DNA of 64,000 nucleotides from NCBI RefSeq assembly GCF_000426045.1, contig NZ_AUEP01000016.1, positions 1-64,000 on the forward strand, written 5' to 3'. The notes under the pieces were generated by a model. That model searched no databases, was not told the origin of the DNA, and worked only from the letters and a program-made list of their open reading frames with translations. Below are positions 1-9,325 of this stretch, one piece after another. This DNA is from Marmoricola sp. URHB0036 (lineage in GTDB: Bacteria; Actinomycetota; Actinomycetes; Propionibacteriales; Nocardioidaceae). Position 1 is the first letter of the stretch. Each line of letters begins with the position of its first letter. A program made the position numbers and the translations under genes.

Positions 1-83
1 GCTGTTCTGTCCTTTGTCATTGCGGACAGTTCTGTCTTGGGTTGGTCCGGACACTCGAGCGGTTGTGAGCGCATGGTGCGTTC

Positions 84-1313
84 ATGGCAGACAGGGTGGT
101 TCCGGTGGACGTTCGGGCTGTCGTGGTGGCCTGGCCTGAAGATGCTCCTCGGGGGGCGGTGACGAGGTTCTGTCGGGAGGTGGGGATCTCCCGGTCACGC
201 TTCTATGAGATCAAGGCGCTGGCGAGGCGGGCCGGTGCCGAGGAGGCGATGGTTCAACGTCAGCGTTCGGTGGCTCGTTCGCCGTTGGCGATTCCCATCG
301 AGGTCGAGGAGCTCGCGGTCCGGCTCCGCAAGGAGCTGGCGGACGCGGGTTGGGACCACGGGCCGATTAGCGTGCGGTATCGGCTCCAGCAGATGGGTAT
401 CGCAGCGCCCGCGGCCTCGACGCTGGCGCGGGTTTTTGCCCGCCGGGGAATGGTGGTTCCTCAGCCGCAGAAGCGGCCCCGGTCCAGCTATCGAAGGTTC
501 GAGGCCCCGCTGGCGCATGTGTGCTGGCAGCTGGACACCTTCCAGTGGCCACTGGCCGATGCGGTGGGGTCGATCGCCAACGTCTACCAGCTCCTCGACG
601 ACAAGTCGCGGTTCATCGTCGCCAGCCATGTCGAGATCGGCGAGACCACCAGTGGCGCACTCACCGTTCTGGGCAAAGGCATCGCAGCGTTCCAGGTGCC
701 ACACCGGCTGCTCAGCGACAACGGCACCGCGTTCAACCAGACCCGGATGGGTCGACGCTCCCAGTTGGTCGAACACCTCCAAGCGCTGGGATGCAGAGCG
801 ATCACGGGCAAGCCTGGACACCCCCAGACCCAGGGCAAGGACGAACGGGTCCATGCCACCACCCAACGCTGGCTGCGAGCCCAGCCAGGAGCGCAAAGCA
901 TCAGCGAGCTGCGCGCCCAGATCGACTACTTCGACCATGCCTACAACCACGAACGGCCCCATCAGGCACTCGCAATGCGCACCCCTGCCCAGGCACTCAG
1001 CGACGGGCCTACAGCGTTGGAGCCGATCCCACCATTGCCGCCCGCGACACCCAGATCGATGCCGGTCAGCGCGAAGACCTACAAGACCGACTTCGCCGGC
1101 CGCGTCCACTTCCACCGCATCTCAGTCAACCTCAGCCGCAAGCACGCCCGGACCAAGGTCACCGTCGTCCGAAACGGCGACACCGTCAGCATCTTCGACC
1201 CCCACGGCACCCTGATCCGAAGCCAGCACCTCACCCCCGGAAAGCACTACTACGGAGTCCTGGGGGACCAAGCCCCTCGACCCAACCCGAGCGAAGTGTC
1301 CACACTGACCTGA
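84..1313 (+). CDS. IS481-family transposase (DDE integrase fold)
   Basis: This 409-residue protein cuts and joins the ends of its own insertion sequence. Residues 1-60 form a helix-turn-helix region of the kind found before integrase cores. The catalytic core follows, with acidic residues at about D151 (WQLDTFQW), D212 (LLSDNGTAF) and E254 (GKDERVH). The spacing and the HPQTQGKDERVH context are typical of the IS481/IS3-like rve superfamily. A C-terminal tail of about 90 residues after the integrase core is usual in actinobacterial members. The frame is intact with no internal stop, so the element may be active. The ATG at 84 starts the HTH region. There is no strong Shine-Dalgarno sequence, which is common for transposases. 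Confidence 0.93.
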   Translation: MADRVVPVDVRAVVVAWPEDAPRGAVTRFCREVGISRSRFYEIKALARRAGAEEAMVQRQRSVARSPLAIPIEVEELAVRLRKELADAGWDHGPISVRYRLQQMGIAAPAASTLARVFARRGMVVPQPQKRPRSSYRRFEAPLAHVCWQLDTFQWPLADAVGSIANVYQLLDDKSRFIVASHVEIGETTSGALTVLGKGIAAFQVPHRLLSDNGTAFNQTRMGRRSQLVEHLQALGCRAITGKPGHPQTQGKDERVHATTQRWLRAQPGAQSISELRAQIDYFDHAYNHERPHQALAMRTPAQALSDGPTALEPIPPLPPATPRSMPVSAKTYKTDFAGRVHFHRISVNLSRKHARTKVTVVRNGDTVSIFDPHGTLIRSQHLTPGKHYYGVLGDQAPRPNPSEVSTLT

Positions 1314-1345
1314 GACACCAACACTGTCCGGACGAACCCGAGACA
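1297..1345. repeat. Bipartite right end of the IS (two 21-bp boxes)
   Basis: Two directly repeated 21-bp boxes at 1297-1317 and 1325-1345 fit TGTC-N12-GAGACA on this strand, or TGTCTC-N10-GGACA inverted. They are 7 bp apart. The inner box overlaps the last codons and stop of the transposase. Matching boxes lie at 8-28 and 33-53. The arrangement suggests paired transposase binding sites. Confidence 0.6.
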
Positions 1346-1471
1346 TCACACGGGCACCTTGAGCGCTCTGGCGTGACACGGGCACGACGCGCAACCAGAA
1401 CGTGTGTCGTCCTGCCCCGATCACCACGCACGAGCACCCACCCTGCGTCGGATGCCCGAGAAGGACACGGG

Positions 1472-2371
1472 TCAGGGCCGGACCTGCGTCCCGGACGTGC
1501 CGGCGCAGATGGCCAGCGCCTCCTCGAGGGAACCGATGGCGGCCCGTGAGCCGCTCCTCCTCACGAACTCGCACACGGCCTCCACCTTGGGCCCCATCGA
1601 ACCGGCCGGGAAGTCGAGCGACTCCAGGTCCGAGACCGAGACCTCTCCGAGTGCCCGTTGGTCCGCCGTCCCGAAGTCCGTCATCACGGCGGGGACGTCG
1701 GTGAGGACCAGGAACAGGTCGGCACCTAGTTCCTTGGCTGCCAGTGCGGCCGCGAGATCCTTGTCCACGACCGCCTCGACACCCTCCAGCCCGTCGCGAG
1801 TCTCGACGACGGGGATGCCGCCGCCGCCGGCGAGCACGACCGTGATGCCGCTGCGCAGCAGGTGGTCCGCGGTGCCGACCTCGACGATCCGGCGGGGAGC
1901 GGGTGACGCGACGACGCGTCGCCAGCTGTCGCCGTCACGCCCGAACGTCCAGTCGTGCACCCTGGCGAGCTCCTTCGCCTCCAGCTCGTCGTACACCGAG
2001 CCGACGAACTTTGTCGGATCGGCGAACGCGGGGTCGGCGGCGTCGACGACGGTCTGGGTCACCACGGTGATGACGGGCGTCCTCAGGTGGCGGCCCAGGG
2101 CCTGCTGCAACCAGTAGCCGATCAGCCCTTGCGTCTCCGCGACGAGCTCGTCGAGCGGATAGGGGTGCGTCAGGGACGGGTCCGCAGCGCTCTCGAGTGC
2201 CAGCAGCCCCACCTGCGGTCCGTTGCCGTGGACCAGGACGACCTCGTGGGCCGCGGCCAGCTCCGCCAGTGCGCCCGCCACCCGCGCGACCTGGTCGACC
2301 TGGGGTTGCCAGTCGGGGCGTTGCCCACGTGGGAGCAGGGCGTTGCCGCCGAGGGCGATGACGACGCGCAC
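1472..2371 (-). CDS. arcC: Carbamate kinase (arginine deiminase pathway)
   Basis: The enzyme makes ATP and carbamate (then CO2 and ammonia) from carbamoyl phosphate and ADP, the last step of the arginine deiminase route. The product is 299 residues, close to the usual 310. It opens with VRVVIALGGNALLPRG, the carbamate kinase nucleotide-binding signature, followed by LVHGNGPQVG, then the glycine-rich LAGGGGIPV and TDVPAV segments. The start is taken as GTG at 2371, 1 bp after the arcB stop; the open frame runs on upstream but family similarity begins here. It is the last gene of an operon in the order permease, arcA, arcB, arcC. Transcription probably starts upstream of the permease, where a DevR-like box lies. 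Confidence 0.93.
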   Translation of the reverse strand: MRVVIALGGNALLPRGQRPDWQPQVDQVARVAGALAELAAAHEVVLVHGNGPQVGLLALESAADPSLTHPYPLDELVAETQGLIGYWLQQALGRHLRTPVITVVTQTVVDAADPAFADPTKFVGSVYDELEAKELARVHDWTFGRDGDSWRRVVASPAPRRIVEVGTADHLLRSGITVVLAGGGGIPVVETRDGLEGVEAVVDKDLAAALAAKELGADLFLVLTDVPAVMTDFGTADQRALGEVSVSDLESLDFPAGSMGPKVEAVCEFVRRSGSRAAIGSLEEALAICAGTSGTQVRP

Positions 2372-2372
2372 C

Positions 2373-3377
2373 TCAGGCTCCGAGCGTGGCGACCATGACC
2401 GCCTTGATGGTGTGCATCCGGTTCTCCGCCTGGTCGAAGACGATCGAGCTCTCCGACTCGAAGACCTCGTCGGTGACCTCGAGCTCGGCCAGCCCGGTCT
2501 TGGCGTACATCTCCTCGCCGACCACGGTCTCCCGGTTGTGGAACGCGGGCAGGCAGTGCATGAACCGCACGTCGGGATTCCCGGTCTTGTCGAGCAGGGC
2601 GCGGTTGACCTGGAAGGGCAGCAGCTGCTCGATCCGCGTGCTCCACACGGAGGCCTCCTCGCCCATGGAGACCCACACGTCGGTGTAGATGAAGTCGACC
2701 CCGTCGACACCGGAGGCGGGGTCGTCGGTCTGCGTGATCCGCGCACCCGTGGTGCGGGCAATGGTGCGTGCGGCGTCCATGGCAACCGGGGAGTTCTGCA
2801 GGCTCACCGGCCCGACCATCCGGACGTCCATGCCCATCATCGCTCCCGCGATGAGCAACGAGCTGCCGACGTTGTTTCCCGCGTCGCCGCAGTAGGCGAA
2901 GGCGATCTCACGGTCCGGCTTGTCGGTGTGTTCGCGCATCGTCAGCATGTCGCACAGCGACTGGGTGGGGTGCCACTCGTTGGTGAGGCCGTTCCAGACG
3001 GGGACGCCGGCGTATGCCGCGAGCAGCTCCACCGAGTCCTGGGAGAACCCGCGGTACTCGATGGCGTCGTACATGCGGCCCAGGACCCGAGCGGTGTCCT
3101 TGACCGACTCCTTGTGGCCCATGTGCGAACCGGAGGGGTCGAGGTAGGTGACGTGAGCGCCCTGGTGGTGGGCGGCCACCTCGAACGCGCAGCGCGTCCG
3201 GGTCGAGGCCTTCTCGAAGATGACCGCGATGTTCCGCTCGGCCAGCTGTTGCCGACGCGGCCCGGTCTGCCACTCGAGCTTCAGGTGCTGGGCGAGGGTG
3301 AGTAGCGAGCGCCACTCGTCGGGTGTGAAGTCGAGCTCCTTGAGGAAGCTCCTGCCCTTCAGGTCGGTCATGGTCAT
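2373..3377 (-). CDS. arcB: Ornithine carbamoyltransferase, catabolic context
   Basis: In this operon the enzyme runs catabolically, turning citrulline and phosphate into ornithine and carbamoyl phosphate for ArcC. The 334-residue protein has the carbamoyl-phosphate motif [12 protein letters not shown] near residue 55, the HPTQ motif ([10 protein letters not shown]) and the ornithine-binding HCLPAFH near residue 265. All are canonical. The ATG at 3377 follows the arcA stop by 1 bp, matching the arcB-arcC spacing and suggesting translational coupling. An internal ATG two codons on is an alternative start. Sequence alone does not separate anabolic ArgF from catabolic ArcB; the assignment rests on its position between arcA and arcC. 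Confidence 0.94.
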   Translation of the reverse strand: MTMTDLKGRSFLKELDFTPDEWRSLLTLAQHLKLEWQTGPRRQQLAERNIAVIFEKASTRTRCAFEVAAHHQGAHVTYLDPSGSHMGHKESVKDTARVLGRMYDAIEYRGFSQDSVELLAAYAGVPVWNGLTNEWHPTQSLCDMLTMREHTDKPDREIAFAYCGDAGNNVGSSLLIAGAMMGMDVRMVGPVSLQNSPVAMDAARTIARTTGARITQTDDPASGVDGVDFIYTDVWVSMGEEASVWSTRIEQLLPFQVNRALLDKTGNPDVRFMHCLPAFHNRETVVGEEMYAKTGLAELEVTDEVFESESSIVFDQAENRMHTIKAVMVATLGA

Positions 3378-3378
3378 C

Positions 3379-4605
3379 TCAGCTCACTGCCTCTCGTTCG
3401 ATCGGACATGTCATGCACCGCGGGCCTCCGCGGCCGCGCCCGAGCTCGGAACCGACCACGGGGATGATCTCGATGCCCTGGTCGGCGAGATAGCGGTTGG
3501 TGGTGGTGTTGCGTTCGTAACCGAGGATCACTCCTGGCGACACGGCCAGGAAGTTGTTGCCGTCGTCCCACTGCTCTCGTTGGGCACCCATCCTGTCGAT
3601 CGGCGTGCGCAGCACGCGCACCTTCGCGAGACCGAGGGAGTCCGCCACCACCGCGAAGACGTCGTCGTTCTCCTCGATGGTGAAGTCCCCACCAGCGCCC
3701 TTGGAGTCGAGCGTGAAGGACCGGAGCTCCTCGGGGAGGTAGGGGAAGACGCTGAAGGCGTCGCGGTCGACCATCGTCATCGCCGTGTCCAGGTGCATGA
3801 AGGCGCGTTCGCGTGGGAGCTCGACGGCGATGACCCGGTCGACCGAACCGTGGGCGAACAAGGCCCGGGCGAGTGTCTCGACGCCCTGAGGAGTGGAGCG
3901 CTCGCCCATGCCGATCATCACGGTCCGGTTGCCGATGACGGTGACGTCGCCACCCTCGATCGTGGCGGGCTCGTGGGGCAGGGAGTCGTTGCCGTACAGG
4001 TAGGGGATCCGGGCGGCAGCGAACATGGGGTGGAAGCGGTAGACCACGCGTGAGTTGATCGTCTCCCGCCTGCGCGCCGACTTCGCCATCGGGTTGATCG
4101 ACAGGCCGTCGTACACCCAGGCCGCGTTGTCCCGCTGGAACAGGTGGTTCGGGAGGGGACGCAGCAGGAAGTCGTCGTCGCGGAGGTAGTCCATCAACAA
4201 GCTGGGCTCGCGCAGCCGGTCGGCCACGTCCGACTTCAGCACGCCGCCGATCAGCAGGTCCGCCAACGTCCGTGCCGGTGTGGAGGCCACCAGGTCGTCC
4301 AGCGGCTTGTCCAGGGCCGGACCGAACCGGGTCGCGGTCGTCAGATGGTCCTGGACGAACTCGCGGGCGCCCGGCTGGTCGAGGGCGACGGTCAGGAGGT
4401 CCGCGAACCGGTGCACCGTCACACCCTGCTGCTGGAGCTGGTGGACGAAGGTGTCGTGCTCCTGCCGGGCTCTGGCCGCCCACATGACGTCGTCGAAGAG
4501 CAGGTCGTCGACGTTGCTCGGGGTCAGGCGGTCGAGCTCGAGCCCGGGCCGGTGCACGACCACCTGCTTGAGCTGGCCGACTTCGGAGTCCACGTGGAAG
4601 GTCAT
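3379..4605 (-). CDS. arcA: Arginine deiminase
   Basis: The enzyme hydrolyses arginine to citrulline and ammonia, the first step of the pathway that yields one ATP per arginine without oxygen. At 408 residues it is full length. Visible motifs are the N-terminal VVVHRPGLE, the substrate-binding LFQRDN, TIEGGD, the catalytic AFMHLDT histidine/aspartate segment and the C-terminal [11 protein letters not shown] with the nucleophilic cysteine. All known active-site blocks are present. The gene starts 13 bp after the permease stop and ends 1 bp before arcB. Ammonia release would also buffer acid. Confidence 0.96.
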   Translation of the reverse strand: MTFHVDSEVGQLKQVVVHRPGLELDRLTPSNVDDLLFDDVMWAARARQEHDTFVHQLQQQGVTVHRFADLLTVALDQPGAREFVQDHLTTATRFGPALDKPLDDLVASTPARTLADLLIGGVLKSDVADRLREPSLLMDYLRDDDFLLRPLPNHLFQRDNAAWVYDGLSINPMAKSARRRETINSRVVYRFHPMFAAARIPYLYGNDSLPHEPATIEGGDVTVIGNRTVMIGMGERSTPQGVETLARALFAHGSVDRVIAVELPRERAFMHLDTAMTMVDRDAFSVFPYLPEELRSFTLDSKGAGGDFTIEENDDVFAVVADSLGLAKVRVLRTPIDRMGAQREQWDDGNNFLAVSPGVILGYERNTTTNRYLADQGIEIIPVVGSELGRGRGGPRCMTCPIEREAVS

Positions 4606-4618
4606 CTCGCGGCCCTCG

Positions 4619-6022
4619 TCACTTGTACTCGGGCACGGGGGCCGGCTCGGTCATCGAGTCGCGTTGGGCCAGGTAGACCGGGATGCCGAGCACGGCGGCT
4701 CCTCCGGCCATCAGGAACGGTCCCCAGACGACGTACCAGTTGTCGCCGCTGTTGCGGGAGTACCAGATGAAGGCGAGCGACATCACCAGCGCGACGATGG
4801 CGACCCCCATGTCGAGCGCGAAGTGCGGCGTGTGGCCGCGCTCGCGGTCCATGACCCGCCACTTGATCTGGGCGAGCGCCGAGGCGGCGTACGGGATGGC
4901 GGCGGTGATGCCCGTCATCAGGACCAGGGTGGTGAACACGGTGGCGCCGTGGGTGCCGAGGTAGCTGATCACGACGGCGACGGAGGCGAGGAAGGTCGAG
5001 GAGACGATGCCGAAGGCCGGGACTCCGCGGCCGGAGAGCTTGCCGAACCGGTGCGGGAAGAGCCCGTCCTTCGAGGCGGCGAGTGGCATCTCGGCACAGA
5101 TCATGGTCCAGCCGTTGAGGGCGCCGATGCCGGACACGATCACTGCAGCCGCGACGACGTAGCCCAGCCAGCTGCCACCGGCGATGGAGTCCGCGGCAGC
5201 GGAGTACGACGCCTGGTTGCTGTCCTGCGCCAGTGCAGAGGACGGGAGGATCCCGAAGACTGCGATGAGGGAGAGCATGTAGACGACGGCGCTGCCGAGC
5301 GTGCCGTAGATCGTGGACTTGGGAACGTTGCGCTCGGGGTTGCGCACCTTTCCGGCGGCGACGGCAGCGCATTCCACTCCGAGGTAGCTGAACAGGCAGA
5401 TCGCCATGGCGCCCCCGATGGCGGACAGGTTGGTGTCGCCACTGGTGTTCCACGGGGTGAAGTTGCCGGCCTTGATGAAGAGGAGTCCCACGGTCGCCAT
5501 CAACGCCAACGGGACGAACTTCAGGACGGTCGTCCAGAGCTGGAAGACCCCGGTGTTCCGGACGCCGGAGAGGTTCACCGCCGCGGGGATCCACAGGCCC
5601 ACGAGTGCGATCACGATCGCGCCGAAGGTGCTCCCGCCCTTGTTGACGAACTTCTCGACGTAGAAGACCCAGCCCACGGCGATGGCGGCATTGCCCGCCC
5701 ACGCGGTGATCCAGTACAGCCAGGCCTGGCTGAAGCCGAAGCCGTTGCCGAACGCGGCACGGGCGTAGGCGTACGGCCCACCCTCTGCCGGGATGCGGCG
5801 GGACAGCACGGCGAACATGAAGGCCAGCGCCACGGCGCCGACGGTGGCCAGTGCCATGGCGACCAGGCTGATCGGGCCGTACGACGCGATCGCGTACGGA
5901 AGGCTGAAGATGCCGACGCCGATGATGCTGCCCATGACGAGACTGGTCGACTGGGGCAGGTTCAGGCGCGATGTCTCGGCAGGGGTGTCGGTCGTCGGGG
6001 GACCGGTGAGCTCGGTGGTCAT
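4619..6022 (-). CDS. APC-family amino acid permease, probable arginine/ornithine exchanger
   Basis: This is a polytopic inner-membrane transporter of 467 residues with about 12 hydrophobic helices. The first helix carries the APC signature GSIIGVGIFSLPYAI, followed by ARAAFGNGFGFSQAWLYW. As first gene of the arginine deiminase operon it probably brings in arginine and exports ornithine, the ArcD role, although it belongs to the APC superfamily in general and substrate cannot be read from sequence. The start chosen is ATG 6022 (MTTELTGPP), preceded by an AGGAGG ribosome-binding site; an upstream in-frame start gives an unconvincing extension. A DevR-like site lies 54 bp upstream of the start codon, so the operon is probably induced by low oxygen. 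Confidence 0.85.
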   Translation of the reverse strand: MTTELTGPPTTDTPAETSRLNLPQSTSLVMGSIIGVGIFSLPYAIASYGPISLVAMALATVGAVALAFMFAVLSRRIPAEGGPYAYARAAFGNGFGFSQAWLYWITAWAGNAAIAVGWVFYVEKFVNKGGSTFGAIVIALVGLWIPAAVNLSGVRNTGVFQLWTTVLKFVPLALMATVGLLFIKAGNFTPWNTSGDTNLSAIGGAMAICLFSYLGVECAAVAAGKVRNPERNVPKSTIYGTLGSAVVYMLSLIAVFGILPSSALAQDSNQASYSAAADSIAGGSWLGYVVAAAVIVSGIGALNGWTMICAEMPLAASKDGLFPHRFGKLSGRGVPAFGIVSSTFLASVAVVISYLGTHGATVFTTLVLMTGITAAIPYAASALAQIKWRVMDRERGHTPHFALDMGVAIVALVMSLAFIWYSRNSGDNWYVVWGPFLMAGGAAVLGIPVYLAQRDSMTEPAPVPEYK

Positions 6023-6075
6023 GACTCCTCCTCGGTGTCGCACCCATCGGACCGGAGGGGGGTGGCTGCCGGACA

Positions 6076-6089
6076 GGGACTGCGGTCCC
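6076..6089. promoter_or_regulatory. DevR/DosR-like box upstream of the arc operon
   Basis: GGGACTGCGGTCCC is a near-perfect dyad matching the known DosR core GGGACT-WW-AGTCCC at all GGGAC/GTCCC positions. It lies 54 bp upstream of the permease start and 80 bp upstream of the divergent membrane gene at 6170, so it could serve either. No equally good second site was found 22 bp away. Confidence 0.65.
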
Positions 6090-6169
6090 ACAAGGGAGTG
6101 ACGCAGGGCCCTGACTCGTGGGTCGTCCGCGGCGGATCGTGAGGGGCGACGGCGCGACCAGGAGGCGAC

Positions 6170-6667
6170 ATGAAGGAATCGTGGGTTCGACGAGCTGCGT
6201 GGTCACCAGGTCGCGGACTGAGCACGGCCTATCGCTGGACGTGGGCTGCACTGGCCCTGTGCACTGCCATGGCCAGCGCGGTCGCGAGCCTGCAGGCTCT
6301 CACCCCCCTCGTGACCCTGCTGACGCTGGCGACCTTCCTCGGCGTCCTGGTCAGCGGGGGTGTCCTCGTGGCGTGGTCATGTGAGCAGTCGGCGTGGGCT
6401 GCCGTCGTACCGACAGCCGTTGCCTCGGTTCTCCTGACCGCGTGGGTCGCCCTCCTGGTGAGCAGCGTTGGCTGGGCCTGCCTCCTGCTGGTGCTGGTCG
6501 GGGCTTCACCTCTGGTCCTCTCGACCGCCCTTGCCCAGGTCAGTCGCCATGACGCAACCTCGGAGTACCCGACGGTCGAGCAGCTGGTGCGCGACCACGC
6601 CTGGCAGGATGCGGTCCCCGAGGACGCCAGCCGGCCAGGGACAGCGCCGGACCCGCGCGAGGGATAG
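6170..6667 (+). CDS. Hypothetical membrane protein, about four helices
   Basis: I do not recognise a family. The 165-residue product has a short basic N-terminus (MKESWVRRAAW), about four hydrophobic segments between residues 20 and 125, and a soluble acidic C-terminal tail of about 40 residues. The ATG at 6170 is preceded by AGGAGGCGAC, a strong ribosome-binding site, and codon use matches its neighbours, so it is very likely expressed. It ends 3 bp before the next gene, which is itself coupled to an NRAMP transporter, so the three probably form one transcript. The gene is divergent from the arc operon across a 147-bp gap with one DevR-like box. A role in membrane stress or ion homeostasis is possible but unproven. 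Confidence 0.7.
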   Translation: MKESWVRRAAWSPGRGLSTAYRWTWAALALCTAMASAVASLQALTPLVTLLTLATFLGVLVSGGVLVAWSCEQSAWAAVVPTAVASVLLTAWVALLVSSVGWACLLLVLVGASPLVLSTALAQVSRHDATSEYPTVEQLVRDHAWQDAVPEDASRPGTAPDPREG

Positions 6668-6670
6668 GGC

Positions 6671-8068
6671 ATGCAACATCCACTGTCGTGGCGGCGCTGG
6701 CTCGTGGTGGTGGCCGTCGGTGAGCTCGTGGGCTTCGCCGTGCCGGCTGCTGCGGGAATGCTGGCGAGCGAGCTCGTCGCGAGCGCGCAGCTGGTGGTGA
6801 TGCCTGTCGCAGGGCTCTTCGAGGGTGCGGCGCTCGGGTACGCCCAAGTGGTCGTGCTCCGGCGTTCGTGGCCCACTCTCCGCGGAGACGCCTGGGTGCG
6901 GGCCACAAGTCTGGCGGCCGCCGTGGCCTGGTTCCTCGGCATGCTGCCGTCGACCACGCACGACTGGTGGGCTACGTGGCCGGCTGCGTGGGTCGCCGTG
7001 ACGGCCACGATCCTGGGCACCGCCCTCCTCGCGACGATCGGGACCGCGCAGGCGCTCGCCATGCCACCGGGGACGCCGGGCCGGCTTGCGTGGGTGGGCT
7101 GGACGGCTCTGGGCTGGTGTGCGGGCCTCACAGCGTTCAGCCTCGTCGCACCACCGCTGTGGCAGCCCGGCCAGGCAGCGTGGCTGCTGGTTCTCATCGG
7201 CGTGGCCGGTGGTCTCGTGATGGCACTGGCGATGGCCGCCGTCACCGGCGTCGGCGCCGTTCGTCTGGTCGAGCGCGCCAGCCGCACAGACGCGGGCCGG
7301 TCCTTCATGCCGGGGCCACACCTGCTCTCGGCGATGCTCGGCACCCCCGTGTACGACGCGTCCGATGACGAGCTCGGACGTGTCCGCGACCTGGTGGCGG
7401 ACCTGGCCACTGACACCGACCACCCGGCCATCACGCATGTGGTGATCGGTACCGGCGACGGGCGCCGAGCCGTGCTCCCGTACGGAGAGCTGAAGCCGAG
7501 GAGCGGGGGAGGGCTCGGCCTCGAACGCGGCCCCGGGAAGGCCCCGGTGTCGACCCCTGGACGTCCGGCGTTGTTCCTGCGTCGTGACGTGCTCGACGCA
7601 CCCGTCGTCCTCGCCGCACCGCCGGGCCGAACACGCGTGAGCGACGTCATCGTCGAGATCGGCACCGCGGGCGCCCGTGTCATCGGAGTGGACCTCACCC
7701 CGTCGGGAATCGCGCGACGCTTCACCGGGCGCACCCCGACGGCACCACCCCGCGCGCTGCCGCTCTCGCAGGTGCACCTGGTCTCAGCGCACGGCCACGC
7801 CGCCCAGCTGGCCGCACCCGACCCGGCTGTGCTCGAGCTGCCGGCCGACGGGATGGCCGAGGTGCTGACCCGACTTCCGGTTGCGCACGCCCGTGAGATC
7901 CTCCGAGCCGCAGACGGGCGGGTGCGCGAGGACGCCGTACGGCTGCTGCACCCGCGCGTGCGCGCCCGAGTGACGGGCACGGCCGGGCCGCCCCGCCGGA
8001 TGCGTCGCCTCAGCGGCTGGCGCCTCCACCGACCTGGCACGCATCCTCCCGTCGGTGGCAGGAGATGA
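6671..8068 (+). CDS. Membrane protein with PRC-barrel-like and MgtE_N-like domains
   Basis: The 465-residue protein has three parts. Residues 1 to about 200 hold roughly six hydrophobic helices. Residues about 220-330 (GTPVYDASDDELGRVRDL and onward) resemble a PRC-barrel. The C-terminal portion has a short repeat (LPVAHAREILRAADGRVRED) like the alpha-helical intracellular MgtE_N domain that senses magnesium in MgtE channels. A basic tail ends the protein. It overlaps the NRAMP transporter by 4 bp (ATGA), so the two are translationally coupled. PRC and MgtE_N modules are known next to NRAMP-type proteins, where they may gate metal uptake; regulation of the partner is therefore inferred. The N-terminal membrane part is not recognised. 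Confidence 0.7.
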   Translation: MQHPLSWRRWLVVVAVGELVGFAVPAAAGMLASELVASAQLVVMPVAGLFEGAALGYAQVVVLRRSWPTLRGDAWVRATSLAAAVAWFLGMLPSTTHDWWATWPAAWVAVTATILGTALLATIGTAQALAMPPGTPGRLAWVGWTALGWCAGLTAFSLVAPPLWQPGQAAWLLVLIGVAGGLVMALAMAAVTGVGAVRLVERASRTDAGRSFMPGPHLLSAMLGTPVYDASDDELGRVRDLVADLATDTDHPAITHVVIGTGDGRRAVLPYGELKPRSGGGLGLERGPGKAPVSTPGRPALFLRRDVLDAPVVLAAPPGRTRVSDVIVEIGTAGARVIGVDLTPSGIARRFTGRTPTAPPRALPLSQVHLVSAHGHAAQLAAPDPAVLELPADGMAEVLTRLPVAHAREILRAADGRVREDAVRLLHPRVRARVTGTAGPPRRMRRLSGWRLHRPGTHPPVGGRR

Positions 8069-9309
8069 CCGAGGTCGTCGCCCCGCGACGGTCGGGGTCG
8101 AGATCTACTCGGCGCTACCTGCCGCTCCTGGCCGTGCTCGGCCCCGGGTTGCTGGCCGGCCTCTCCGACGATGATCCTGCCGGCATCACGACGTACTCGG
8201 TGCTGGGTGCGGACCACGGCTACGGGTTGTTGTGGGTGTTGTTGCTCTCGACCGTCGCGCTGATCGTCTTCCACGACCTCGGAGCGCGTCTGGGTGTGGT
8301 CACCGGTCAGGGCCTGATCGGTCTCATCCGGCACCGCTACGGCCTGGGTGTGGCATCGGGTGCCCTGCTCGCCCTGGTGATTGCGAACCTGGGGACAGCG
8401 ACGGCCGAGTTCGCCGGCATCGCGGCCGGGGGCGAGCTCCTGGGGATCAGCCGCTACCTCGCGGTGCCAGTGGCGGCCGCGGCCGTCTCGACGCTGGTCC
8501 TCGCCGGCAGCTTCCATCGCGTCGAGCACGTGCTGATGGCACTGGCGTCGGTGTTCCTGGCGTACGTCGCCGCGGCCGTGCTCGCACATCCGGATTGGTC
8601 CGCGGCTTTCAACGGACTGGTCACGCCCCGGATGTCCTTCGGGCACGAGGAGACGTTGATCGTGGCCGCCACCGTCGGCACCACCTTGGCGCCCTGGGGC
8701 CTGAGCTTCATCCAGTCCTACGCCGTGGACAAGAAGCTCACGGTGAAGGACCTGGGCTACGAGCGCACCGACGTCGTCATGGGGGCCCTCCTCACCGGGA
8801 TCATCGGGTTCTTCGTCGTGGTCGCCTGTGCGGCAACGCTGCACGAGACGCACACGAGCATCGTCAGTGCCGGTGATGCTGCGGCAGCGCTGGCACCCGT
8901 GGCCGGGGACCTCGCCGGCCTCTGCTTCGCCGTCGGCCTGATCGGCGCCGCTCTTCTCGCGGCAGCGATCCTGCCGCTCTCCACGGCGTACTCGATCTGC
9001 GACTTCACCGGTTCGGAGGCGGCGCTCGACTGCACGTTCTCCGAGGCCCGGCTGTTCTACCTGAGCAACGTCGTGATCACGACGGTGGCTGCGAGCGTCG
9101 TGCTGATCCCTGCCGTGCCCCTGGTGCCACTCCTCGTCTCCACACAGATGCTCAACGCGGTGCTGCTGATCCCGTTGCTGGTGCTCATGACGCGCCTCTC
9201 GCGTGACACCAGCATCGTGGGTGATCACGCGGTCTCGCGGCCGCTGGCCGCCGTACAGGCGCTCGTCGTCGTGGCCGTGGTGGCCTGCGTGGTCCTGCTG
9301 CTGGTCTGA
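8065..9309 (+). CDS. NRAMP-family divalent metal transporter
   Basis: This inner-membrane transporter of 414 residues has about 11 helices and probably takes up Mn2+, Fe2+ or Mg2+ with protons. The first helix has DDDPAGITTY near residues 35-44. Canonical NRAMP proteins have DPGN here for metal coordination, so the asparagine is replaced, as in the more distant Mg2+/unknown-substrate branches. Helix 3 has ANLGTATAEFAGIAAG, and helix 6 (TTLAPWGLSFIQSYAVDKK) lacks the methionine of the MPH motif. The altered ligands suggest it is not a standard MntH. It is translated from an ATGA overlap with the membrane/PRC/MgtE_N-like gene, which may act as its sensor. Confidence 0.85.
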   Translation: MTEVVAPRRSGSRSTRRYLPLLAVLGPGLLAGLSDDDPAGITTYSVLGADHGYGLLWVLLLSTVALIVFHDLGARLGVVTGQGLIGLIRHRYGLGVASGALLALVIANLGTATAEFAGIAAGGELLGISRYLAVPVAAAAVSTLVLAGSFHRVEHVLMALASVFLAYVAAAVLAHPDWSAAFNGLVTPRMSFGHEETLIVAATVGTTLAPWGLSFIQSYAVDKKLTVKDLGYERTDVVMGALLTGIIGFFVVVACAATLHETHTSIVSAGDAAAALAPVAGDLAGLCFAVGLIGAALLAAAILPLSTAYSICDFTGSEAALDCTFSEARLFYLSNVVITTVAASVVLIPAVPLVPLLVSTQMLNAVLLIPLLVLMTRLSRDTSIVGDHAVSRPLAAVQALVVVAVVACVVLLLV

Positions 9310-9325
9310 CGGCGTTGTCCCGGAC

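Larger units (their letters stand above)
8..1345 (+). mobile_element. IS481-family insertion sequence
   Basis: One DDE transposase gene is flanked by related end sequences. Each end carries two 21-bp boxes of the form TGTC-N12-GGACA, at 8-28 and 33-53 on the left and, inverted, at 1297-1317 and 1325-1345 on the right. The 33-53 and 1325-1345 boxes differ at about three positions. No convincing target-site duplication was found, so the exact ends are uncertain; the left end could extend beyond the window. The element sits just downstream of arcC without breaking it. Confidence 0.7.

Noticed and set aside
6105-6119. A second DevR box near the arc promoter
   Set aside because: GGGCCC is present but the right half (ACTCG) does not fit.
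4280-6142. A 620-codon open frame on the plus strand opposite arcA and the permease
   Set aside because: It is antisense to two well-supported genes. High-GC DNA often leaves long open frames opposite real genes, and its product has low-complexity composition and no recognisable domain.
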